The position numbers and the translations under genes were made by a program. A stretch of 9,774 nt of DNA from JAGWRA01 sp035534615 (lineage in GTDB: Bacteria > Acidobacteriota > Vicinamibacteria > Vicinamibacterales > CAVVIG01), in assembly GCA_035534615.1 (NCBI GenBank), contig DATLRO010000023.1, forward strand, positions 1-9,774, in the 5' to 3' direction. Position 1 is the stretch's first letter. Each line of letters opens with the position of its first letter. The notes beneath the pieces are model-generated. The model did not search any database. It saw nothing but the letters and a program-made list of their open reading frames with translations, and had not been told where the DNA came from. Positions 1-9,774 of the stretch are shown in pieces.

Positions 1-56
<56 letters not shown>

Positions 57-85
57 TTGAACAATCGACAGGACATCATCCGGCC

Positions 86-1285
<1,200 letters not shown>

Positions 1286-1287
1286 GG

Positions 1288-1317
1288 CGTCCCGGCGGAC
1301 CGGCTGGAAGCGGGACG
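1288..1317 (+). other. Hairpin after tuf stop codon
   Basis: CGTCCCG (1288-1294) pairs perfectly with CGGGACG (1311-1317) across a 16-base loop, starting three bases after the tuf stop. No T-run follows, so it is not a standard intrinsic terminator. It could protect the tuf mRNA 3' end or mark a processing site. Further on, a 6-bp stem (1362-1367 with 1376-1381) and a direct repeat CCGGCGTC (1358-1365, 1369-1376) lie just before rpmG. The 106-base tuf-rpmG spacer holds no other gene that I can see. Confidence 0.5.
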
Positions 1318-1391
1318 GGGCGGGCGCGGGTGACGCGGTCTCGCCCCCGGAGCGCTTCCGGCGTCCGGCCGGCGTCGGACGGACGTGACCC

Positions 1392-1541
1392 ATGCGCGAC
1401 ATCATTGCCCTGGCGTGCAACGAGTGCAAACGGCGGAACTACAGCACGACCAAGAACAAGAAGAAGACGACCGAGCGGCTGGAGCTCAGGAAATTCTGCC
1501 CCTGGTGCCGGACGCATACGCCGCACCGCGAGGCGAAGTAG
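1392..1541 (+). CDS. rpmG: 50S ribosomal protein L33 (zinc-ribbon form)
   Basis: A 49-residue large-subunit protein that sits near the E site of the ribosome. It begins MRDIIALACNECKRRNYSTT and ends CPWCRTHTPHREAK. Two CxxC pairs, Cys9/Cys12 and Cys36/Cys39, make it the zinc-binding form of L33. The middle is very basic (KNKKK), as expected for rRNA contact. The ATG at 1392 fits the family start; no clear Shine-Dalgarno sequence is seen. The two longer overlapping frames here (1330-1587 and 1385-1696) are Arg- and Pro-rich shadows without family similarity. Placement between tuf and tRNA-Trp/secE is common in bacteria. The identification is firm despite the small size. Confidence 0.95.
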   Translation: MRDIIALACNECKRRNYSTTKNKKKTTERLELRKFCPWCRTHTPHREAK

Positions 1542-1551
1542 CGCAGCGCAG

Positions 1552-1576
1552 CGGTCCGGGGCGGGGCCCCGGACCG
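1552..1576 (+). other. Perfect 11-bp hairpin between rpmG and tRNA-Trp
   Basis: CGGTCCGGGGC (1552-1562) is exactly complementary to GCCCCGGACCG (1566-1576), with a GGG triloop. It lies 10 bases after the rpmG stop and 9 bases before the tRNA 5' end. There is no T-run after it. Likely roles, by inference, are mRNA 3'-end protection or help in cutting the tRNA out of the mixed mRNA/tRNA transcript. A partial (Rho-assisted) terminator cannot be excluded. Confidence 0.65.
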
Positions 1577-1585
1577 GAGAGACGT

Positions 1586-1661
1586 AGGCCAGTAGCTCAA
1601 TTGGCAGAGCACCGGTCTCCAAAACCGGGGGCTGGGGGTTCGATTCCCTCCTGGCCTGCCA
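1586..1661 (+). tRNA. tRNA-Trp (anticodon CCA)
   Basis: A complete 76-base cloverleaf. The acceptor AGGCCAG (1586-1592) pairs with CTGGCCT (1651-1657), G1658 is the discriminator and CCA is encoded at 1659-1661. The D-arm is GCTC/GAGC. The anticodon stem CCGGT/ACCGG encloses loop CTCCAAA with anticodon CCA at 1619-1621, which reads UGG. The T-arm has loop TTCGATT with one G-T pair in its stem. A single tRNA-Trp gene just before secE-nusG is a widespread bacterial arrangement, so this tRNA is probably cut from the operon transcript. Confidence 0.97.
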
Positions 1662-1706
1662 GCCTGTGCGGCGCCGCGCAGAACGAGACCCGATGAACCG
1701 ACGCGT

Positions 1707-1725
1707 CCCCGCCGTGGTGGCGGGG
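1707..1725 (+). other. Hairpin in tRNA-Trp/secE spacer
   Basis: CCCCGCC (1707-1713) pairs with GGCGGGG (1719-1725) around loop GTGGT. It lies 46 bases after the tRNA and 18 bases before the preferred secE start. Its presence argues that this stretch is untranslated leader, against the two upstream in-frame secE starts at 1666 and 1693. No T-run follows. Confidence 0.5.
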
Positions 1726-1743
1726 GGGCGGTCGGCCGTGAAC

Positions 1744-2004
1744 ATGACGATGCTGGACGAGACGAAAGCAGGGCCCGCCAGGGCCCAGGAGAGTGCCGGC
1801 GGCTGGTGGGAGCGGACCCGCGTGTTCCTGGCCGAGGTCAGGAACGAGATGCGGCGGGTGACGTGGCCGACCGGCAAGGAGGTCTACGCCACGACGGTCG
1901 TCGTCATCCTGGTGTCGATCTTCTTCGGCCTGTACTTGTACGGCGTCGACTTCGTCTTCAACCTGATCGTCCAGTGGATCTTCAGGCGATTTGGTGCGGC
2001 ATGA
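1744..2004 (+). CDS. secE: Preprotein translocase subunit SecE
   Basis: The small clamp subunit of the SecYEG channel in the inner membrane. With the ATG at 1744 it has 86 residues: a hydrophilic N terminus, the amphipathic family helix WWERTRVFLAEVRNEMRRV ending in the conserved TWP (about 21-42), then one transmembrane helix at about 49-80 (ATTVVVILVSIFFGLYLYG onward). This is the single-span SecE type of most bacteria. The frame stays open back to a GTG at 1666 and an ATG at 1693. The first is five bases from the tRNA end, and the extra residues read like a translated spacer that contains a hairpin. Another ATG at 1750 is also possible. The TGA stop overlaps the nusG ATG, so the two genes are translationally coupled. 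Identity is firm; the start is less so. Confidence 0.9.
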   Translation: MTMLDETKAGPARAQESAGGWWERTRVFLAEVRNEMRRVTWPTGKEVYATTVVVILVSIFFGLYLYGVDFVFNLIVQWIFRRFGAA

Positions 2005-2546
2005 CGGACGTAGTAGCGACGAAGCACTGGTTCATCGTTCACACGTATTCGGGCTTCGAGAAGAAGGTGGCCGAATCCCTGGCCCAGCGCGTCCAGGCGT
2101 ACGGCCTCCAGAGCGAGATCGGGGAAATCCTGATCCCGACCGAGGACGTCGTCGAGATGCGCGGCGGCCGCAAGGTCGTGACCGCCAAGCGGTTCTTCCC
2201 CGGCTACATCCTGGTCGAGATGAACATGACCGACCAGGCGTGGCACGTGGTCAAGAACACGCCGAAGGTGACCGGGTTCGTGGGGGCCGGCGCCAAGCCG
2301 ACGCCGCTCAGCAAGGATGAAGTCGAGCAGATTCTCGAGCAGGTGAAGACGGCGGCCGAGAAGCCGAAGCCGAAGTACATGTTCGAGAAGGGCGAGCAGG
2401 TCCGGATCAACGAGGGGCCGTTCACCAGCTTCAACGGCGTGGTCGACGAGGTGAACCTCGACAAGAACACGCTGAAGGTGATGGTGACGATCTTCGGCCG
2501 CTCGACGCCCGTGGAACTGGATTTCCTGCAGGTGGAGAAGATCTAG
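2001..2546 (+). CDS. nusG: Transcription termination/antitermination factor NusG
   Basis: NusG binds RNA polymerase at the clamp, reduces pausing, and links it to Rho or to ribosomal S10. At 181 residues it is close to E. coli size. The NGN domain runs from KHWFIVHTYSGFEKKV (8-23) through the hallmark RFFPGYILVEM (about 64-74). A short linker precedes the C-terminal KOW domain (about 126-181), with GEQVRINEGPF at 131-141 and FGRSTPVELDF near the end. The start at 2001 overlaps the secE stop as ATGA. The frame is open further upstream, but only as out-of-frame secE sequence. No insert between the NGN and KOW domains is seen, so this is the ordinary form rather than a specialised paralogue. Confidence 0.97.
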   Translation: MTDVVATKHWFIVHTYSGFEKKVAESLAQRVQAYGLQSEIGEILIPTEDVVEMRGGRKVVTAKRFFPGYILVEMNMTDQAWHVVKNTPKVTGFVGAGAKPTPLSKDEVEQILEQVKTAAEKPKPKYMFEKGEQVRINEGPFTSFNGVVDEVNLDKNTLKVMVTIFGRSTPVELDFLQVEKI

Positions 2547-2551
2547 CGCCG

Positions 2552-2671
2552 CGGCGACAGGCGTGAGCCGTTGCGCCGACTGGAGGCCCCACGGAGCGGA
2601 CGGTCGTGACTAATCAGCGCTGCGCGCGTGAGCGAGCGGCGACAGGTGCATGGGGGTGGGGCCCCGCGCAC
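2552..2671 (+). promoter_or_regulatory. nusG-rplK spacer / rplK leader with two hairpins
   Basis: The 135-base gap before rplK holds no gene that I can see. Hairpin A (2552-2578) pairs CGGCG with CGCCG and continues through short inner stems to a GTGA loop. Hairpin B (2646-2671) pairs GTGC and GGGG with CCCC and GCAC around a 6-base loop, and ends 10 bases before the rplK ATG. In E. coli, L1 represses its own operon by binding the rplK leader, so hairpin B is a candidate for that role by position only. No convincing -35/-10 promoter pair was found. Confidence 0.4.
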
Positions 2672-2681
2672 AAAGTGAAAA

Positions 2682-3107
2682 ATGGCGAAAAAGATTCAGG
2701 CGATTGTGAAGCTCCAGATTGCCGCGGGCAAGGCGACGCCCGCGCCGCCGGTCGGGACCGCGCTCGGTCCGCACGGCGTCAACATCATGGACTTCTGCAA
2801 GAACTTCAACGCGAAGACCGCGGCGCAGGAAGGGCTGATCATTCCGGCGGTGGTCACCGTCTACGCCGACCGGTCGTACACCTTCGTCACGAAGACGCCG
2901 CCGGCGCCCGTGCTGCTCAAGCGGGCCGCGAACATCGCCAAGGGATCGGCCGAGCCCAACAAGAACAAGGTGGGCACGGTCACGGCGAAGCAGGTCGAGG
3001 AGATCGCGAAGGTCAAGCTGCCGGACCTCAACTGCGAGACGCTCGAGGCCGCCATCAAGACCGTCGCCGGCACCGCCCGGTCGATGGGGCTGGACGTCGT
3101 GGGGTAG
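2682..3107 (+). CDS. rplK: 50S ribosomal protein L11
   Basis: L11 forms the base of the GTPase-associated centre on 23S rRNA, where EF-Tu and EF-G act; thiostrepton binds there. Its 141 residues match the family. The N-terminal domain shows KLQIAAGKATPAPPVG (10-25) and GVNIMDFCKNFN (32-43). The C-terminal rRNA-binding domain has ADRSYTFVTKTPPAPVLL, NKNKVG and the ending GTARSMGLDVVG. The family motif GPALGQ reads GTALGP (25-30), so the Pro at 26, a known thiostrepton contact, is Thr. The ATG follows a purine-rich AAAGTGAAAA rather than a strong Shine-Dalgarno sequence. rplA follows after 80 bases and is probably in the same mRNA. Confidence 0.98.
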   Translation: MAKKIQAIVKLQIAAGKATPAPPVGTALGPHGVNIMDFCKNFNAKTAAQEGLIIPAVVTVYADRSYTFVTKTPPAPVLLKRAANIAKGSAEPNKNKVGTVTAKQVEEIAKVKLPDLNCETLEAAIKTVAGTARSMGLDVVG

Positions 3108-3138
3108 GCGCCGCGCGACGGAATTCGTCAGCGCCACA

Positions 3139-3182
3139 GTTCCGTAGTGGGAGGGCCTGAGGGCCCGCTGGAACCACGGAGG
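3139..3182 (+). promoter_or_regulatory. rplK-rplA spacer: alternative stems around the rplA ribosome binding site
   Basis: One fold pairs GTTCC (3139-3143) with GGAAC (3170-3174) and encloses a 5-bp hairpin GGGCC/GGCCC with loop TGAG (3153-3166). It leaves the strong GGAGG (3178-3182) free. A competing fold pairs TCCGT (3141-3145) with ACGGA (3176-3180) and would cover part of that site. A switch controlling rplA translation is possible. This comes from complementarity alone, without energy calculation. Confidence 0.35.
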
Positions 3183-3187
3183 CACGT

Positions 3188-3892
3188 ATGCGGACGCACG
3201 GCAGGAAATTCACGGCGGCGAAACAGCAGGTGGCCGACCGCGAGTACACGATCGAGGAGGCCATTCCCCTCCTGCAGCAGGTCAAGTACACCAGGTTCGA
3301 CGAGACGGTCGAAATGGCGCTGCGGCTCGGGGTCGACCCGAAGCATGCCGACCAGATGGTCCGCGGCACCGTCATCCTGCCGCACGGGCTGGGCCGGTCG
3401 AAGCGGGTGCTGGCGATTGCCGCCGGCGAGAAGCAGAAGGAAGCGCGGGACGCCGGCGCGGACGAGGTCGGCGGCGAGGAATTCGTCGAGCGCATCCAGG
3501 GCGGCTGGATGGACTTCGACGCCGTCGTGGCGACGCCGGACATGATGAAGGCCGTGGGCCGGCTGGGCAAGGTGCTGGGGCCGCGCGGCCTGATGCCGAA
3601 CCCGAAGACCGGCACCGTCACGTTCGACGTCGGCCGGGCCGTGCGGGAGATCAAGGCCGGCAAGGTCGAGTTCCGCGTCGACAAGACCGGCATCGTGCAT
3701 GCGCCGGTCGGCAAGACGTCCTTTCCGAGCCCCAATCTGATCGAGAACGCCCGAGCGCTGGTCGAGAGCGTGGTCAAGGCGAAGCCGTCGGCGGCCAAGG
3801 GCAGGTATCTCCGGAGCGTCACGCTGTCATCGACCATGGGCCCGGGCTTCCGGATCGAGACGACCAGCATCGAGGCGGCGACGAAACACTAG
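3188..3892 (+). CDS. rplA: 50S ribosomal protein L1
   Basis: L1 forms the mobile stalk next to the E site and helps release deacylated tRNA. In many bacteria it also represses the L11-L1 mRNA. Its 234 residues match E. coli L1. It starts MRTHGRKFTAAKQQV. The family signature lies at 119-145, including KAVGRLGKVLGPRGLMPNPK and the following TGTVT. Domain I is completed by the C-terminal half with GKVEFRVDKTGIVHAPVG and the ending SSTMGPGFRIET. A clear GGAGG at 3178-3182 stands 5 bases before the ATG, the best ribosome binding site in this part of the window. Nothing is unusual in the protein. Confidence 0.98.
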   Translation: MRTHGRKFTAAKQQVADREYTIEEAIPLLQQVKYTRFDETVEMALRLGVDPKHADQMVRGTVILPHGLGRSKRVLAIAAGEKQKEARDAGADEVGGEEFVERIQGGWMDFDAVVATPDMMKAVGRLGKVLGPRGLMPNPKTGTVTFDVGRAVREIKAGKVEFRVDKTGIVHAPVGKTSFPSPNLIENARALVESVVKAKPSAAKGRYLRSVTLSSTMGPGFRIETTSIEAATKH

Positions 3893-3894
3893 CG

Positions 3895-3954
3895 CGGCGC
3901 CCGGTCGAGGGTGCCGGGGCACGGCGCCCGGCCGGCGGTCCGGCGGGGACAGGA
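3895..3954 (+). promoter_or_regulatory. rplJ leader with repeats and small hairpins
   Basis: The 65-base rplA-rplJ spacer has a 10-base direct repeat CGGCGCCCGG (3895-3904, 3922-3931). A small stem GTGC/GCAC (3911-3914, 3919-3922) lies between the copies. A 5-bp hairpin GCCGG/CCGGC with loop CGGT (3931-3944) lies just before GGGGACAGGA, the likely ribosome binding region. In E. coli the L10-L12 complex binds the rplJ leader to repress translation. This spacer is where such a site would be, but I cannot recognise the canonical kink-turn. Confidence 0.35.
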
Positions 3955-3957
3955 ACG

Positions 3958-4485
3958 ATGGCAATCACCAGAGTAGAGAAGGAAGAGCGGGTCGAGGCGC
4001 TGGAAGCGGCCGTCAGGGGCTGTCACAGCGCCGTCCTGGTCGACTATCGCGGCCTCGACGTGCCGCGGGTCACCGAGCTCCGGCGGCAGCTCCGGGCCGC
4101 GCGGGCGTCGTACCGGGTCGTCAAGAACACGCTGGCGCGGCGGGCGGTGAAGGGAACCGCCTTCGAGCCGCTGGCGGCGTATTTCGAGGGGACCACGGCG
4201 ATCGCCTACACGCAGGTCGACCCGGTGGCGCTCGCCAAGACGCTGGCGGCGTTCACGAAGACCGAGCCGCCGCTGACGATCAAGGCGGCGATCGTGCAGG
4301 GGCGGGCGGCCACGGCCGCCGAGGTCGGCGAGCTGGCGCTGCTGCCGGGCAAGCCGGAGCTCTATGCGCGGCTGCTCGGCGTGCTGCAGGGCCCGATGCG
4401 GCAGCTGGTGCAGGTGCTGAACGCGGCGCCGCGCGATCTGCTGAGCGTCCTCAGCCAGGCGGAACAGAAGAAGCAGACATCGTAG
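3958..4485 (+). CDS. rplJ: 50S ribosomal protein L10
   Basis: L10 anchors the L7/L12 stalk to 23S rRNA beside L11. The 175 residues start MAITRVEKEERVEALEAAV. The rRNA-binding N-terminal domain shows the family pattern VDYRGLDVPRVTELRRQLR, then YRVVKNTLARRAVKGT. The C-terminal part (about 130-175) is the long helix on which L12 dimers dock. It contains LPGKPELYARLLGVLQGPM and ends with a polar QAEQKKQTS tail. The ATG at 3958 has AGGA at 3951-3954. The gene is followed by the unusual repeat-bearing spacer before rplL. The protein looks ordinary. Confidence 0.97.
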   Translation: MAITRVEKEERVEALEAAVRGCHSAVLVDYRGLDVPRVTELRRQLRAARASYRVVKNTLARRAVKGTAFEPLAAYFEGTTAIAYTQVDPVALAKTLAAFTKTEPPLTIKAAIVQGRAATAAEVGELALLPGKPELYARLLGVLQGPMRQLVQVLNAAPRDLLSVLSQAEQKKQTS

Positions 4486-4493
4486 CGGGGGGC

Positions 4494-4572
4494 GGCGCTG
4501 GGCGCTGGGCCCTGGGCGCTGGCATTGTCAGAAAGCGGAACGGAAGCGCCGAGCGCTGAGCGCCGAGCGCCC
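4494..4572 (+). repeat. Inverted pair of four-copy heptad arrays between rplJ and rplL
   Basis: The left array is four tandem copies of GCGCTGG at 4495-4522, the third with one change. The right array is four tandem copies of AGCGCYS at 4545-4572. In opposite orientation the arrays are largely complementary. Folded, the heptads 4493-4520 pair with 4545-4572 as blocks of about 6 bp separated by single G-G or C-C mismatches, around a 24-base loop (4521-4544). The right arm ends 3 bases before the strong AAGGAG site of rplL. Alternative registers, shifted by one heptad, also pair well. The function is unknown; possible roles are mRNA stabilisation or control of the higher rplL output. Confidence 0.75.
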
Positions 4573-4590
4573 GACAAGGAGCAGGGAGCA

Positions 4591-4980
4591 ATGGCCGAAC
4601 TGAACCAGCAGCAGGTGATCGATTACATCAAGGGGATCAGCGTGCTCGAGCTGTCGCAGCTCGTCAAGGCGCTCGAGACGGAGCTCGGCGTGTCGGCGGC
4701 CGCGGCGATGCCGATGATGATGCCGGGCATGGCGATGGGCGCCGGCGGGGCGGCCGCGGCCGAGGAGCAGACCGAGTTCACGGTGACCCTGACCGAGGTG
4801 GGCGACAAGAAGATCAACGTGATCAAGGTCGTTCGCGAAGTGACGAGCCTGGGGCTGAAGGAAGCCAAGGATCTCGTCGAGGGGACGCCGAAGGCGATCA
4901 AGGAAGCGGTCACCAAGGCCGAGGCCGAGACGATCCGGAAGAAGTTCGAAGAAGTCGGCGCGAAGGTCGAGATCAAGTAG
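4591..4980 (+). CDS. rplL: 50S ribosomal protein L7/L12
   Basis: L12 dimers form the flexible stalk that recruits EF-Tu, EF-G, IF2 and RF3. The 129 residues comprise an N-terminal dimerisation and L10-binding domain (about 1-34), a hinge (about 35-57) and the factor-binding C-terminal domain (about 60-129). The last domain contains KKINVIKVVREVTSLGLKEA and ends KFEEVGAKVEIK. The hinge is odd: instead of mostly Ala/Pro/Val it has six Met within residues 40-49 (MPMMMPGMAM) and then Gly/Ala. The ATG at 4591 is chosen for the family N terminus and the AAGGAG at 4576-4581, 9 bases upstream. An in-frame TTG at 4525 would add 22 residues translated from the repeat spacer and is rejected. Confidence 0.97.
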   Translation: MAELNQQQVIDYIKGISVLELSQLVKALETELGVSAAAAMPMMMPGMAMGAGGAAAAEEQTEFTVTLTEVGDKKINVIKVVREVTSLGLKEAKDLVEGTPKAIKEAVTKAEAETIRKKFEEVGAKVEIK

Positions 4981-5104
4981 GGATTCGGGACCGGCGGACG
5001 CGGGCGGCGCGCCCGGTCCGCCGATCCGCGGTGCGTGCATTGCCGTCGTCTACCCGGGGCGTGCGGGACGGGACCGAGCAGGGCCCGCCCGAGCCCCGAA
5101 TCCC
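4980..5104 (+). promoter_or_regulatory. Structured rplL-rpoB spacer (attenuator or RNase processing candidate)
   Basis: The 139-base spacer is closed by a perfect 10-bp long-range stem: GGGATTCGGG (4980-4989, starting on the last base of the rplL stop codon) with CCCGAATCCC (5095-5104). Inside is a strong hairpin: CGGCGGAC (4992-4999) with GTCCGCCG (5016-5023), bulged G5000, CGGGCG (5001-5006) with CGCCCG (5010-5015), and a GCG loop. A smaller stem GCGGG/CCCGC (5063-5067, 5084-5088) follows. The closing stem abuts the rpoB ribosome binding site GAGGG (5105-5109). E. coli has a partial terminator and an RNase III site in this same spacer. There is no T-run after the strong hairpin, so processing or Rho-related attenuation seems likelier than intrinsic termination. 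Confidence 0.55.
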
Positions 5105-5119
5105 GAGGGTCTTTTCAGC

Positions 5120-9418
<4,299 letters not shown>

Positions 9419-9430
9419 GAATCGGGCGGT

Positions 9431-9459
9431 CGGGCGGCCGCGCCATGGCGCGGCGCCCG
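9431..9459 (+). other. Bulged hairpin with 16-bp palindrome, rpoB-rpoC spacer
   Basis: CCGCGCCATGGCGCGG (9438-9453) is a perfect palindrome. As RNA, the stem is 9437-9443 with 9448-9454, then bulged G9436, then CGGGC/GCCCG (9431-9435 with 9455-9459), around loop CATG. It starts 13 bases after the rpoB stop. Like the rplL-rpoB hairpin it has a single bulged G in a G+C stem, and no T-run follows. Confidence 0.55.
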
Positions 9460-9490
9460 GACGCGTTCGGGGTGTGAGGCGTGCCAATTC

Positions 9491-9512
9491 GCGCGGGGGC
9501 GGGACCCCGCGC
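9491..9512 (+). other. Hairpin just upstream of rpoC ribosome binding site
   Basis: GCGCGGGG (9491-9498) pairs with CCCCGCGC (9505-9512) around loop GCGGGA. It ends three bases before the rpoC Shine-Dalgarno AGGGA (9516-9520). It could keep the ribosome binding site exposed or be an mRNA processing remnant. This is the second of two hairpins in the 107-base rpoB-rpoC spacer, which holds no gene. Confidence 0.5.
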
Positions 9513-9525
9513 GCCAGGGAAAACG

Positions 9526-9774
9526 ATGAGACCCAGCTTTCACGATCGAACGGCGCTGACGAGCGATTTCGACGCGATCCGGATCAGCCTGGCGTCGCCG
9601 GACAAGATCCTGTCGTGGTCGCACGGCGAGGTCACCAAGCCGGAGACGATCAACTACCGGACGTTCAAGCCGGAGCGGGACGGCCTGTTCTGTGCCAAGA
9701 TCTTCGGCCCGATCACCGACTGGGAGTGCCTCTGCGGCAAGTACAAGCGGATGAAGCACCGCGGCGTCATCTGC
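9526..9774 (+). CDS. rpoC: DNA-directed RNA polymerase subunit beta' (5' part only)
   Basis: The first 83 codons of the beta' subunit, cut by the window edge with the frame open. Beta' carries the catalytic Mg-binding loop and the clamp; only the N-terminal clamp start is present here. Family markers visible are FDAIRISLASPDKILSWSHG (15-34), the E-T-I-N-Y-R-T-F-K-P segment (40-49) and RDGLFCAKIFGP (51-62). The first three cysteines of the N-terminal zinc finger are Cys68, Cys70 and Cys83, in WECLCGKYKRMKHRGVIC at the very end. The fourth lies outside. The ATG at 9526 has AGGGA at 9516-9520, 5 bases upstream. It is co-directional with rpoB after 107 bases, the normal operon. Confidence 0.97.
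   Translation, partial: MRPSFHDRTALTSDFDAIRISLASPDKILSWSHGEVTKPETINYRTFKPERDGLFCAKIFGPITDWECLCGKYKRMKHRGVIC

Noticed and set aside
1330..1696. Two plus-strand frames overlapping rpmG (85 and 103 codons)
   Set aside because: One is Arg-rich low-complexity and the other reads into the tRNA; the 49-codon L33 frame has the conserved cysteines.
1666..1743. Upstream starts for secE (GTG 1666, ATG 1693)
   Set aside because: The first begins five bases after the tRNA CCA and both would translate a hairpin spacer; family similarity begins well after 1744. ATG 1693 is not fully excluded.
2611..2616. TAATCA as a -10 promoter element before rplK
   Set aside because: No convincing -35 hexamer at the right distance; a single AT-rich hexamer is not enough.
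4525..4590. TTG start for rplL adding 22 residues
   Set aside because: The extra residues come from the heptad repeat; the ATG at 4591 has a strong AAGGAG and the family N terminus.

Overview
The window is a G+C-rich (roughly two-thirds G+C by eye) bacterial housekeeping block in the classic order: tRNA-Thr (3' end) - tuf - rpmG - tRNA-Trp - secE - nusG - rplK - rplA - rplJ - rplL - rpoB - rpoC (5' end). Everything lies on the + strand. No mobile element, CRISPR array, phage gene or foreign-looking segment is visible. The gene order, the EF-Tu type and above all a cysteine-rich insert near the N terminus of RpoB suggest Acidobacteriota, perhaps a Vicinamibacteria-like lineage. That placement comes from memory of family sequences and could not be checked here.

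Region 1 (1-1661) holds the translation and RNA genes: the tail of tRNA-Thr(GGT), EF-Tu 29 bases later, a 49-residue zinc-ribbon ribosomal protein L33 that other reading frames hide, and a complete tRNA-Trp(CCA). Region 2 (1744-2546) is secE-nusG, which overlap by ATGA. Region 3 (2682-4980) encodes L11, L1, L10 and L7/L12, the proteins of the ribosomal L1 and L12 stalks. Region 4 (5120-9774) is rpoB (1432 residues) followed by the first 83 codons of rpoC. The block links elongation-factor, stalk-protein, translocon and RNA polymerase synthesis, as in most bacteria.

The coding content is ordinary, but several details deserve a second look. (i) RpoB carries an insert of about 60 residues with eight cysteines, apparently two zinc-binding modules. 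The first has the same cysteine spacing as the zinc finger at the start of RpoC, visible at the end of this window. (ii) EF-Tu has a switch I loop about five residues longer than in E. coli and lacks the usual RGITI sequence, although the Mg-binding threonine is kept. (iii) Nearly every gene junction contains a strong G+C hairpin without a U-tract. The most striking are a pair of oppositely oriented four-copy heptad arrays between rplJ and rplL, and a 10-bp long-range stem closing the whole rplL-rpoB spacer. (iv) The L7/L12 hinge is methionine-rich. These look like lineage-specific variants of a core operon rather than a new system.
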